Source: Litsea cubeba
Lineage: Eukaryota; Streptophyta; Magnoliopsida; Laurales; Lauraceae
DNA length: 64,000 nt
Assembly (NCBI GenBank): GCA_012931725.1
Contig: CM022949.1
Span: 67,391,659 to 67,455,658 of the forward strand
Direction of reading: 5' to 3'
Position 1 is the first letter of the stretch; each line of letters starts with the position of its first letter. A model generated the notes under the pieces. It saw nothing but the letters and a program-made list of their open reading frames with translations, was not told the DNA's origin and searched no databases. Of the stretch, positions 30,935 to 41,513 are shown piece after piece. A program made the position numbers and the translations under genes.

Positions 30935-31282
30935 GCTCCTGTATTATTTTTTTACAGAAACCATCCTTCTCTCTTTTTTTTTTGTACCACTTGCATTTTT
31001 TTTTGGTACTTTTTTTTTGTAGTGCTTGTGAACACTTTTTTTTTGGTACCACATGTATTTTTTTGGTACTTTTTTTTTGTAGTGCTTGTGAACACTTTTT
31101 TTTTGTTATCCCTACGCTCACTTGAATCTTTTTGTGATAAAAGTAATTGCTAAATGGGATGCTCTTTTTTTTTTTGTTATCCCTACGCTCACTTGAATCT
31201 TTTTGTGATAAAAGTAATTGCTAAATGGGATTTGATCAAAAGGTTGTCATTTTGTGAAAATCTTTTGTCAAATGATTGTTTT
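30935..31282. other. Junction spacer of element B
   Basis: T-rich repeats with GGTACT(T)n and GTAGTGCTTGTGAACAC units, twice repeated, and a duplicated GTGATAAAAGTAATTGC segment. Counterpart of 17245-17592. No gene seen. Confidence 0.55.
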
Positions 31283-31594
31283 GGCATGAAAGCTTGTTTG
31301 TGGCATGGAAGCCAATTTTGGCATGAGAGCCAGCTTTTCTTGTGGCATTGATAGCCGAGTTTTTTTTGTGGGGCATCTATAGCCAGTTTTGGTGGCATTG
31401 ATAGCCGGTTTGTTTCGTGGCATCTATAGCCGGTTTTTGGTGGCATTGATAGCCGGTTTTTTTTTTGAAATCCAAGTTTTTTGTTTGTGGCATTGATAGC
31501 CGGTTTTGTTTTGGTGGCATTGATAGCCGGTTTTTGATGGCATTTATAGCCGGTTTGTGGCATTTATAGCCTGTTTTGATGGCATTTATAGTCG
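31283..31594 (-). repeat. GGC-GCC minisatellite, element B
   Basis: About a dozen GGCATNNATAGCC units spaced by CGGTTTNTG-like sequence; the counterpart of 16973-17244 with a different number and order of central dinucleotides. Confidence 0.75.
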
Positions 31595-31611
31595 GTTTGG
31601 TTTTCAAAAAT

Positions 31612-32136
31612 GCAAGTATCGACTAAAAGTCGCCTCCCTGCTGAATGTTCTTGCAAGTATCGATGGAATGTCGCATCCTTGCTCATTCGGTTGCGAGTAT
31701 CGATGGAATATCGCATCCTCGCGGATTTGGGTGCAAGTATCGATGGAATGTCGCATCCTTGCTTTTCAAAAATTTTGGTTTTGCGGGTACTGACTTGATG
31801 TCGTTTCCCCATGATTTTTGAAATTTGTGGTTTTTTTGGAACCTTTGGGTTATGGATATCAACTGAAATGTTGCGTCTCCATGGTTTTTTAGGTTTTTTC
31901 GAACCTTTGAAATTTGAGTTGTGGATATCAACTAAAATGTTGCGTCTCCACAGTTTTTTAGGTTTTTTCGAACCTTTGAAATTTGGGTTGTGGATATCAA
32001 CTGAAATGTTGCGTCTCCACAGTTTTGGATTTTGCAAGTATCGACGAAATGTCGCTTCCCTGCAATTTTGGAAGTGTCGAACATGGTTCATATGCTTCCG
32101 ATTTGTGCAAGTATCGACTAAGCGTCGCTTCCTCGC
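31612..32136 (-). repeat. Covarying hairpin array, element B
   Basis: Counterpart of 16500-16953. Outer pairs read on the minus strand include GCGAG/CTTGC (32107-32136), GTGGA/TCCAC, ATGGA/TCCAT and GCGAG/CTCGC with inner CGAT/ATCG (31693-31722). Several pairs differ from element A, yet complementarity or G.U pairing is kept on the gag-pol sense strand. Confidence 0.82.
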
Positions 32137-32509
32137 GGTTTTTTTGAAAAACCAAATTTTTTTTTTGTTTAAAGACACGAGGGTCATAAGTTTTGACCTA
32201 AAACCATTTTGGCGGTAAAAGGCAGGGTGGAATAGGGTGGAAATCCCTGAATCCGGATTTTGTTTCAAACCATGAATTTTGGGTTCAAGGGTTGAAAATT
32301 TTGGTCAAGTTAGGGAAAGGTTCCTAAACTTGGATATTTATATTTTTTTTTTGAACAATGAAACGATGAAAGTAAGCATTGCTTTAAATTTCTAGAAATT
32401 TCAACATTTGATATGAAAATTCTAAAAAAAAAGGGTGGGTTTAGCGAGCGTGTACCTGGAAACCGGTTTTGGCCGTACAGGCATTGCTCTTACCCAGTTG
32501 GGTAAGTCT

Positions 32510-34384
32510 TCAAGGGTAGTACCGCTTTAAGAACTTGTCGTTGATGGGCAGCATACATCTGTCACCTTCCATGTTTAGGAGTGCGTATGCGCCGTTGGAG
32601 AAAACCTTGTCGATGACGTAGGGTCCCTCCCATTTTGGCTCAAATTTGCCTTTGGACTTGTGAGCGAAGACCATTGGTCTTTTTACCGCAAGAACCAAGT
32701 CACTCTTTTTGGAGGCGCGTTGCCTGACCTTTTTATCGAAAGATCCTGCCATGCGTGCTTGGTAAAGTTCAATGCTTTGTTGAGCTTCGAGCCGTCTCTC
32801 ATCGAGATTGTCCAGCTCATGGAGTCGCAATTTGACATTGCTTTCTTGAGTCATGTCATTTTGCAAGGATACCCTCAAGGAAGGAATTTGTACTTCCAAG
32901 GGTACGACAGCTTCGCATCCATAGACCAAGGAGAATGGTGTGCTATGGGTTTGTCCTCGAACGGTGGTTCGATAGGCCCACAAAGCTTCAGACATTTTTT
33001 CGCTCCGGTCTCTTTTGTGACTAGAGACCATTTTTTTGAGGATTTTACAGAGTGTCTTGTTGAAAGCTTCTGCTAACCCGTTTGCTGCCGGATTGTATGG
33101 AGTCGAAGGATAGCTTTGGATTTTGTATTTGTCGCAGAACCTATAGAATCGATGATCCCGGAATTGTGGTCCGTTATCATGGACGAATCTTTGGGTTATG
33201 CCGAAACGACAAATGATGTTGGTGCGCAAGAACTGAAGGACTGATGAGGTCTTCATTTCGTTAAACACAAATGCTTCTGACCACTTGGAGAAATAATCCG
33301 TAGCGGCGAAGATGAAGCGATGACCTTTGCTCGAAGGGGGAGAAATAGGACCTATGATGTCCATACCCCAGGCTTCGAAAGGCCATGAGATCGCTGTAGG
33401 ATGCAGCCATTCTGGAGGCATGTGAATGTAATCTCCATGAACTTGGCATTGTTGGCAGCGCTTAGCAAATTGCATTGCGTCAGACATCATGGTAGGCCAG
33501 TAATATCCTAACCTTTTTATCTGATCATAGAGCTTAGGTCCAGCCTGATGAGCTCCGCAAAGACCAGCATGAACTTCTTTGAGTGTTTCTTCAGCCTCTT
33601 GTTGTGACAAGCAGCGTAGAAGTACTCCGTTGAAGGATTTCCTGTAAAGGAATTTTGAAGGAATATCCAAATGAAAGCTTGGGGTTCGCCTTTGGATGCT
33701 TACCCGTTCTTTTGGATCTTTAGGTAGGATTCTGAACATAATGTAATCAATGAACGGATCCCTCCAGTCGCCGATTGAAGTTTGAAGGATTGAAATCCGA
33801 CTTCCGACCACTTGGTGGCATTCAGCAACTGCTTGGTGTGTGTTAAGAGGAGGAAGGATTCTTCTTTCGCACACTGTGATTTGCATGTTTTCCCCTTCCT
33901 GGATTGCCATGGATGCGGCAAGTCCGGCTAGGGCATCTGCACGTATGTTTTCACCTCCACGAATGTGGGTGATGTGACAGATGTCAAACTTTTGCAGAAG
34001 TGATTGTGCCTTGTTGTAGTAAGGCAACAAATCTGGCTTCCTGACTTCAAATTTCTGATTCATCTGGTTGACGATCAGTTGAGAGTCTCCAAAGACTTCC
34101 AGCATGGTGATACCGGATTCGATGGCGAGTTCCAATCCTAAGATCAGAGCTTGATATTCAGCTGCATTGTTTGTGCATGGTTCCAGTAGCGAGAAAGCGT
34201 GTGGAATCATGTATTTGTCGGGGCTAACAAAGAGGATGCCAACTCCCGAGATCAGCTGTCTTTTTTCATTTGTCCTGGTTGCACCGTCAAAGTACATGTC
34301 CCAGGAGGCACTTTGTGAGAAAGTCTCCACATTGTAGACTGGTTCGTCTGGGAGATCATCTCTAAGCGGAGAATCTTTAGGCAA
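32510..34384 (-). CDS. aRNase H plus integrase of element B
   Basis: 624 codons open. The aRNase H comes first (WDMYFDGATRTNEKRQL, NNAAEYQALILGLELAIESG, then GDSQLIVNQ and RADALAGLAA), giving Asp-Glu-Asp-Asp-type catalytic acids. Integrase follows with an HHCC domain ending CQQC, then MDIIGP, HDNGPQF and NGLAEAFNK as the D,D,E triad. The end is EGDRCMLPINDKFLKRYYP. This is the longest intact enzyme stretch in the window, and the second RNase H active-site residues look complete. In life it would be released from Gag-Pol. The start is arbitrary because the upstream polyprotein is interrupted at 34487. Confidence 0.85.
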   Translation of the reverse strand: MPKDSPLRDDLPDEPVYNVETFSQSASWDMYFDGATRTNEKRQLISGVGILFVSPDKYMIPHAFSLLEPCTNNAAEYQALILGLELAIESGITMLEVFGDSQLIVNQMNQKFEVRKPDLLPYYNKAQSLLQKFDICHITHIRGGENIRADALAGLAASMAIQEGENMQITVCERRILPPLNTHQAVAECHQVVGSRISILQTSIGDWRDPFIDYIMFRILPKDPKERVSIQRRTPSFHLDIPSKFLYRKSFNGVLLRCLSQQEAEETLKEVHAGLCGAHQAGPKLYDQIKRLGYYWPTMMSDAMQFAKRCQQCQVHGDYIHMPPEWLHPTAISWPFEAWGMDIIGPISPPSSKGHRFIFAATDYFSKWSEAFVFNEMKTSSVLQFLRTNIICRFGITQRFVHDNGPQFRDHRFYRFCDKYKIQSYPSTPYNPAANGLAEAFNKTLCKILKKMVSSHKRDRSEKMSEALWAYRTTVRGQTHSTPFSLVYGCEAVVPLEVQIPSLRVSLQNDMTQESNVKLRLHELDNLDERRLEAQQSIELYQARMAGSFDKKVRQRASKKSDLVLAVKRPMVFAHKSKGKFEPKWEGPYVIDKVFSNGAYALLNMEGDRCMLPINDKFLKRYYP

Positions 34385-35965
34385 TGGATGCTCTGCGAGG
34401 AAGTCCGCTAGAGCTTGCCCTTTGATTGCTTTTTGTGGTACATACCTAATATCAAATTGTGACAGAAGGATGGACCATTTTGCCAGTCAAGCATTGAGAG
34501 AACCTGCCTTTGTGACAAGGACCTTCAAGAGGTTGACCCTCGAGACCAGGTATACTGTGTTGGAAAGCAAGTAGTGACGCAACTTTTGCATGGCGAACAT
34601 CACTGCAAGGCATTCTTTTTCGACTGGAGAGTAGCGATGCTCTGCACCTACTAGCATGCGGCTGAGGTAATATAGAGCAGCTTCTTTTCTTTGATCATTT
34701 TCTTGCGCAAGCAGAGCTCCCAAAGAGTGATCAAGGGCTCTTGTGTACAAGATGAATGGTTTTCCAGTGGTAGGAGCAGCTAACACTGGAGGTTTTGTCA
34801 GGTATGACTTGATGTCTTAGAAAACAACTTCACAGTCAGCATCCCAGACAAAGTTTACACCTTTTTTCATCAATCGGGAGAATGGACGGCATTTCCCCGA
34901 AAGATTGGAGATGAACCGTCTGATGTAGGCTAATCTCCCTTGAAGCCCTTTGAGTTCTCTCAAGGTTCTTGGAGCGGGCATTTCTAGAATGGCTTTGACT
35001 TTTATGGGGTCAAGCTCTATTCCAGCTTTCCGAACTAAGAATCCGAGGAACTTACCCGACGAGACGCCGAAGAAGCATTTCAAAGGATTCATTCGCAGTT
35101 TGTGTTTGCGAAGCCGGAGGAAGACTTCTCGAAGGTTTTCGAGATGATCTTCTTTTCTTTTGCTTTTGACGGCGAGGTCATCAACGTAACATTCAACCGT
35201 CTTGTGGTGCATATCTTGGAATATTTTCATCATAGCCCTCTGATATGTGGCACCAGCATTTTTCAGACCAAATGGCATGACAGTGTAGCAATACACGCCA
35301 AATGGGGTCCGAAAAGATGTATGCTTTTCATCTTCAGGATGCATCTTTATCTGATTGTAGCTAGAGAAACCATCCATGAATGTCATTCGCTCGAATCCAC
35401 AGGTATTATCGATCATTACCTCTGGTATGGGGAGCGGAAATTCATCTTTAGGGCATGCGCCATTCAGGTCTCTATAGTCAATACAGACCCTGATCTGCCC
35501 GTTCTTCTTTGTCACGGGGACAATGTTGGCCAACCATTCAGGATGTTGTTCCTCATGGATGAAGCCGACGCTTTTGAGTTTTTGAACTTCTTGTTCAATT
35601 TTATCCATCACATCTGGACGGAATCTTCTTTGGCCTTGCTTGACAGGCTTGATGTCTTCTTGAAGATTGAGTTTGTGAACTGCTATTTTGGGGTCTAAGC
35701 CTGGCATTTCAGCGTAAGACCATGCAAAGCAATCAACGAACTCACGAAGAAAGGCGATATACTCGGGTAACTCATCATCCTTTATATTCTTGCTTATGAA
35801 TACAGGACGTGGGTTATCTGGTGTTCCCAAGTCTATCTTTTGAACGGGATCTTCTGTTGGAAGGCTTCTGGGTTTTTTAAGGCATTTCCAGACCAAGGTT
35901 TTGTTCCTTTCCACAGGTCTTCTTGATCTGTAATTTTCCCAAGGCTTGCTATGAGATGATCCCAA
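34385..35965 (-). pseudogene. pol: RT and RNase H of element B, broken
   Basis: The RT domain reads through from about 35700 to 34817 with all main motifs: CIDYRDLNGACPKDEFPLP, MPFGLKNAGATYQRAMMKIF and CYVDDLAVKSK (YVDD near 35180). The thumb and connection are complete, unlike in A. A TAA near 34817 stands where A has CAA, and a TGA near 34487 where A has CGA; RNase H (34786-34487) lies between them. A frame change near 35870 joins the acidic linker to the RT. Three single-base changes therefore separate this copy from an open frame. Confidence 0.8.
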
Positions 35966-36352
35966 TCGCCTGTTGAAACCGGGTCGAAGTAGGCTACTTC
36001 TTTTGGAGATGAGGGTTCTTCTGGGTCAGAAGTCCACACGTCTGTGCCATCGGACAACTCCTCTTCATTTTTGGAGAAATCGTGCCAATTGGATGAGCTT
36101 CCTGGATCTTTGTCAGGTGACTCATCAAAGAGATATCCAGGGTGATCGATGTCTTCATGGACTTGAGAAGTTGAGGCTTAGTCAGTATATTGACTTTTAA
36201 GCCTTTGTGTCAACTGTCTCAAGGGAGTGTCAGGATCATACCCTAACCCGTGTGAAGACTTTTCTACATAGCCGTAGAGTCTCCAATCTTCCAGCTGGCT
36301 TTTGGTCAAGACGGGCCCCAATGGCGTGAGAATACCGCGTCCTTCTCCCAAA
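35966..36352 (-). pseudogene. Linker after the G-patch, element B
   Basis: Acidic, Ser- and Asp-rich segment containing SDGTDVWTSDPEEPSSPKEV (about 36057-35995) and KSSHGLGYDPDTPLRQ (near 36250). It connects G-patch and RT. A TAA-type break lies near 36180 where C has an open frame. Confidence 0.6.
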
Positions 36353-37646
36353 CGACTGGGTTTTGAGCGTCATAGCCCATTTTCTTCATAATAGCTTGTG
36401 CCACAGAACTGTATAAGGATAGTTGAGGCATACCTTTATTTTGGAAAGGTTCAAGCATGGAGTTTGATGAAGAAGCATTCGATATATGGAAGAAGATCGG
36501 CTTTTTCCCTGCTGAAGTTGCTGGAACAACGAAGGAAGCTGACGTAGGATCTTCTATGTCAGAAGTTATCTCCATTGGAGTGAGAGCAGGCTGAACTTGC
36601 TGAGTGTCAGCTTGGCTTGACGATGTGTCGTCTTCTGGCTTTGAATCCGAGTCCGTGTCTTGCATGATTGACACGAAAGAGACAATAAATTTGCCCCCAG
36701 GCTTTTGTTTTGCCTTCTTCACTTTAGTTGTGATGACCAAAGGCTTTGAAGGTTTGAGGGAGATGATGAAGGGAGTTTGAATGCTCTCTTCAGATTTACC
36801 GGATGGTTTGTTTTCTTCCGGTGATTGTTGAGGAGCTTTGCCTTTATCTTTCTGGAGATTTTCGGCAAAGGATGTTGTGTGCTTCTCCTCTTCTTCTTTT
36901 TCACCTTCATACATCTGTGAGTCTGCGAAGTGGACTTCTTTACCTTTGAAGGGTTTTCTGTCCGCAAAGACTCGATGTATCATGCCGTCGTCGCCAACAA
37001 ACTTGATGCATTGATGTAGAGTTGAAGGGACAACACCATTCTCGTGGATCCAAGGGCGTCCGAGAAGGATGTTGTAGCATGAAGGGGTTTTTATTGCATA
37101 CACTGTGACCTCAGAGATAAGATCACCGATCTGCAACTTGAACCTGATTTTGCCGATAGGCCTTTGAGTACTCCCCCCATCGTATCCAAAGATAGATACA
37201 GATGTGTGGCTCAGCTTGCTGGGTGGGATGCCCAACTCCTCAAGAGCCGATGTGGAGATGAGGTTGAGTGCAGAACCTGGGTCGATCTGAACTCTGTGCA
37301 TAGGCATTTCCTTGATATACCCTGTGAAGTATAGGGGTCGGTTATGCCTGGTTTCTCCAAGTAGGAGGTCGTCCTTTGTGAAGACGATGGTTGCACTGGC
37401 TGCTTTTTTAACCGAGAGGCATTCAATGCATGATCCCTCAGTTTTCTTCTTTTCTCCCTTTGAGGAGGCTTCTGAGTTTTTGACCCGGTAATCCATTTCA
37501 ATTTGAAGGACTTGCGGGGCATATTTGTCGACATCCTCATTCAGCTTTTGTAATTCTGAGATGAGATTATCACGAGTGTGTGGAGACATTCGCAACAAAT
37601 CTAGGATGTGCAGACGTGCAGGTATGTGCTTGAAGTGTTCAATCAA
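36306..37646 (-). pseudogene. Protease and G-patch part of element B
   Basis: 446 codons in one frame. Protease core: TGYIKEMPMHRVQIDPGSAL with the DPGS catalytic loop kept (near 37285), then LGIPPSKLSHTSVSIFGYDG and NILLGRPWIHENG. A Lys/Ser-rich tail precedes AIMKKMGYDAQNPVVWEKD, where a G-patch starts but shifts frame in the glycine-rich part near 36355. This is the best protease in the window; element A lost the loop glycine and element C lost the whole domain. Confidence 0.75.
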
Positions 37647-38799
37647 GTCATACTTGAAAGCCTCCTTAGGGCCTGCATGTTCATCATTGTTGCCACTAGG
37701 GGCGCTTACAACATCTTTTCCGAAGGATTTACATATGTAAAGGAAGATTGGTTGTAATTTTTGTGGTAGTCCCGGCCAGAGCGGGTGCCTCTACCAACTT
37801 CGAGAGCTTCTTGAGAAGGGTCTTCGTTTGGAAGATTGTCTTCAGGATCAAGAGGCTGTCGTTTTTCATTTGCTGAGGATGAATCAGCAGCAGAGTTGCC
37901 ATCCTCAGTGATCGTGTTGCACGGAGCATTTTCCGGGAACAAGTCCTGAACAGCATCCAGCAACCTTTCTTCTTCGTTGACTAATTCATCATTCCAAGCA
38001 TCAATGGCTGGGAATTCTTCAGTCAGGAAGGGTGTGAACTTTGAAGTCACAGTCTCAGGAGAAGAAACCTGAGAGGGTGTCATCTCAGTGAAAGTCACGT
38101 GAGACGAGGTGGCTCCAGAAGATACATTGCTAAGCGTCGCCGGAGTGTAAGTGCTCTCATCAGACGATGCTTCGGAAGGCTATAATCCCGAATTATCACA
38201 TTACAGGAAGCTCTGACGGGAGACGTTGCCTGATCGGAGTCAGACTCATCCTCGGGTGTAAGAGGATCGTCTATCCAGCAATTTTCTCCATTTTCAGGAG
38301 TTAAGGGAGGATGTACCCGGTGGTCTTCAGGAACTTCAGGCTCTGGATTGCGAGGAGGCTCGTTGACGCGTTCTTGCTCTTGTTCTAGAGCGAGTCGCTG
38401 CAAGATCCTTGCATATTCTTCAAGATCAGGCATGGGAGCCGGATCTTCTTCTTCATCAACTCTTTGTGGCTCAACATGGTTGATTTCCACTGGAGTAATG
38501 AGAGGTGCTGGGTCAGCAACATTTTCTTGTACAGCTTCTTGGTCTTCTTCATCATCAGACCAGGATCCTTGTGGCTGTAGGGGGTTATACCAGATTACTG
38601 GCATAAGATGAGACTCAGGACCCCATTCTTCATCGGAGAGATATTCTCCTGTTTCAAGGGACTCCTCCCACTCATCTGTGTAGTTGGATTCGAATCCATC
38701 ATCGGTGTCGCTGGACTCGTATCCATCAATGGAGAATCCAACTACCGAATTGCAAGAGTATGATGCCTCCTGCATGGCTTCTTTGAATTGAGGTGGCAT
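37647..38799 (-). pseudogene. Acidic region before the protease, element B
   Basis: Two overlapping frames (38799-38095 and 38098-37706) that together match 2669-3800 of element A. Low complexity, rich in Asp, Glu, Ser and Pro, with a repeated DGYESSDTDDGFESNYTDEW-type stretch. No enzyme motif. Probably a disordered Gag-protease spacer. Frame change near 38170 and again near 37710. Confidence 0.65.
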
Positions 38800-38803
38800 G
38801 AAA

Positions 38804-39253
38804 TCACTGAGAGTGAATTTCCTTACCCCCCCTTGAAGTCTCTGGAATGGATGTTTTTGTTACCTCCTGTGAAGCGGTAGAGGAAGCCTCTGCCTTTTCT
38901 TTGACCTTTAGTTTTGGCTGGGTCTTCTCTTGCCGTTTAAGCTTGAGGAGATGTTTCCTAGCCTGCCTTCGCTGTTGAGCTGTAGGCTTTGTTTTCACGA
39001 CCTCCCAATTTTCATCTTCCAGGAGATCGGGATGTACCCATATCGGTTGTCCGTCTGGTGTCGGGTAAGGAACCAGTTCCTCGGACGCTTGGATTGAGTT
39101 TATCACCTTGAAGGAAGTAGTGATCTTCTTCTTCGGTGAATTTGATGTTTGTCCACATGTCACCATGTTGACGGAGGCAGACCCATAGTTTTTGTCAAAG
39201 GTGATGACTCCGTTTTTCCACATCTCGTTTATTTCTCTCTCACAACGAAGCAT
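38804..39253 (-). pseudogene. Gag C-terminal linker of element B
   Basis: 149 codons matching 2246-2668 of A. A proline-rich YPTPDGQPIWVHPD segment and basic RRQARKHLLKLKRQ tail. It ends at an extra G in the G run near 38826, which throws the following acidic region out of frame. Confidence 0.6.
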
Positions 39254-40455
39254 TGATTGAGAGGATGCGAGATCATCTGGTGGTATGGACAGTACCGAGG
39301 ATCGTTGGTCTTGCCAACATCACCCGGTCTTTTTGGTTCAGGCAAGGTGAGCTTGCCGTTTGCCACAAGAGCCCCGAAGATTTCATCAACATCTTCATCA
39401 AACGGGTATTTCTTCTCTACTCGTTCTTTGAAGGCATCTGAGAGTTCAGGTCTCTTACCAGCAGCTTTATTTTCAGCTTTCTTTGGTGGCTGAGGAGCTG
39501 ACTTGGTCTGCACATTGAGGACCTCTTTTATCTTTGGTTTAGAGGTTGCAATGGCGGTTGGCTCTTTTCTTGATGATTTCTGACTGTTGAGGTCTTTAAT
39601 CACCATTTCAGCTTCCATGGAAGCTTCTAGGAGTTCTCCCAAGTTCTTTGATTTGTTGCCGATGATCATGGAGCGGATTCTGGCTCTCATGTTGTTTCGG
39701 CAGATGTCGACTAGCGACGCTTGTGGCAATACATCAGAGCATTTGTATGCCATTGCTTTCCACTTGTGAATGAAGTCATATGTTGATTCATTCTCCCCCT
39801 GTTTTAGGCTGCACAGCTGAGCCATAGTAGCGGGATGATCTTCACCTTTGAAGTGAGTCAGGAAGCGTGTCTCTAGCATGGCCCAGTTTTGGATTGAGTC
39901 CTCCGGCAGAACGGAGTACCAATCGAAGGCCGTACCTTTTAGGGTACTTGCAAAGAGGCAGATCTTGAGTGCATCTTGATCTGCGATAGCTCCCGTCAGG
40001 ATCTTAAAGTGGATGACGTGCTGTCTGGCTGATCCTTTCCCCGTATATGTTTGGAGAGTAGGATGCTTGAATTTGGTGGGGAACGGGACCGAGTCCATCC
40101 ATAAGGGATATGGTGGCTTGATCCCTTGCTCCTTGAGTATATCCTCTTCTTTTGCTTTGGCGAGGATACTGTCTACGTCCTTTTTGGTAAGGGCGCGTGA
40201 CTCATTTTCTTCTCTATTTACCTCATCGTCTTGATGATTCGGAGGAGGTTCATTGTTCGCCTGATTTTGGAAGGCGAGGAGAAGGTTTTCCATCAGAGTT
40301 TCAATCCTCTGCTGGCCCTGTTCCAACTGCTGGATGCGGGTGACCGCATCTTCTGGAGGTGGATTGCGGGGTGGTGGCTCAGAATTTGTAGCCAAGACAT
40401 TCATCCTTCGTGATTCGAACGAAGAAACTGTCCTGGTGACTGAGCTGTGGCTCAT
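39229..40455 (-). CDS. gag: gag of element B
   Basis: 408 codons, the most complete gag here. It starts MSHSSVTRTVSSFESRRMNV, six bases after the ORF1 stop. A Gln-rich helix with QQRIETLMENLLLAFQNQ is probably coiled coil. The retrotransposon-gag domain lies at residues 120-260 (GTAFDWYSVLPEDSIQNWAM, then LKQGENESTYDFIHKWKAMA). A Lys/Pro-rich stretch precedes the CPYHQMISHPLNQC zinc knuckle near residue 390. The end is a TAA, as in A; copy C has one more A and reads on. It forms the particle and binds the RNA. Confidence 0.8.
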   Translation of the reverse strand: MSHSSVTRTVSSFESRRMNVLATNSEPPPRNPPPEDAVTRIQQLEQGQQRIETLMENLLLAFQNQANNEPPPNHQDDEVNREENESRALTKKDVDSILAKAKEEDILKEQGIKPPYPLWMDSVPFPTKFKHPTLQTYTGKGSARQHVIHFKILTGAIADQDALKICLFASTLKGTAFDWYSVLPEDSIQNWAMLETRFLTHFKGEDHPATMAQLCSLKQGENESTYDFIHKWKAMAYKCSDVLPQASLVDICRNNMRARIRSMIIGNKSKNLGELLEASMEAEMVIKDLNSQKSSRKEPTAIATSKPKIKEVLNVQTKSAPQPPKKAENKAAGKRPELSDAFKERVEKKYPFDEDVDEIFGALVANGKLTLPEPKRPGDVGKTNDPRYCPYHQMISHPLNQCFVVREK

Positions 40456-40461
40456 TCTTTT

Positions 40462-41513
40462 TTAAGAAGAGCTTGAGGAAGGATCACTCTGCTGTCCTTT
40501 GCTTAAAGGAGCAGGGGATTCTTCTGAATGTCTTCTTGTCCTGGAGACGCTGCGGGTCATCAGACGTCGGACATGGATTTTTGTTGCTGATTTTTGGCGC
40601 CTTCTGGTTTTTCCAACCATATGGACGGCAGCAACTTGGTTGGGTCTTTCTTTTTCGACCCATTTGGGAGAGACTTGAAGTGTAGGAGGCTGGGTCCTTT
40701 GCTTCTCTAATCTCTTCTGTCGATACGACGCGCGGCGGCGTATACGACGAGCAATTTGAGCTTCGGTCAGCTCTGGCTGGGCTTTGACGATGAAGGATGT
40801 GCTCCCTCGGGCGCAGCAGCCGAGCCTGTCTTCTTTGCAGCTGGGCAAGGACAGGATGCGAACCCTGTCCTTCGCCTGTTGCAGCGAAGCTTTGAAGTTT
40901 TGGAGTTCGGCCCCTGTAGAGATGAAGGGTCGAACTGCAGGTTTGTAGGCCTTAGCAGGTGCTTGTAGAGGCCTTGTGATGCATGATCTGATTTTGGGCT
41001 TGTAGGAACAAGCCGGCTCATGCTGGGATGACTTGAGAGTCAGGTTGGAGATGGGTCTCTCCTCTTTCATGTAAGCAAGAGGGTAGAACTGGTTCTCCTT
41101 GAGTGGGGCCAGGAATGCTGGCTTAGTAGATGTTTGGGACCTTCTTTGTTTTGGTGAAGGTCTTGTGGACCAAGTCTTAGGATAGACCTGATCGTTTGCA
41201 GGTTGAGGCTTCGTGGGGCTGCCACGGGCTTCAGGATTTCTGGTGCTCGCCTTTGGTGTCACGGTAGTGACACGTTGAGAGGCGAGTTTCTGCTTCTTGG
41301 AGGGAGCAGTTTGTTCCTCAGGAAGTGGGAATGGTCCCAGCGTCCCAAGATGATAGTCCGGGGAGTCGAGGTCGACCCGGAGTTCAGAGAGTTGCCGAGG
41401 GAGTTGACGCTTCGGCAGCTGATGGGGCGCTTGTAAGTGCGCGAGGTTTGCTTCTGTTGAAGCATGAGTTGGTGCTTGTTTTCATCGAAAGTAATGGTTA
41501 GTGAAGCTGCCAT
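40462..41513 (-). pseudogene. ORF1 upstream of gag, element B
   Basis: A basic, Ser/Pro/Arg-rich protein of about 350 residues between leader and gag, as Ogre elements have. The likely start is ATG at 41513 (MAASLTITFDENKHQL). The frame must change between about 41470 and 41340 to join the long frame that runs to 40462 with an RRIRRRASYRQKRLEKQR stretch and a Ser-rich end. No domain was recognised; the charge suggests nucleic-acid binding. Element A and C counterparts are outside the window, so conservation cannot be tested here. Confidence 0.55.

Noticed and set aside
35102..35698. 198-codon open frame on the plus strand opposite RT (also 57923-58339 and 32660-33076 opposite integrase)
   Set aside because: Mirror of conserved coding on the other strand; the same shadow recurs in each copy and has no domain of its own.
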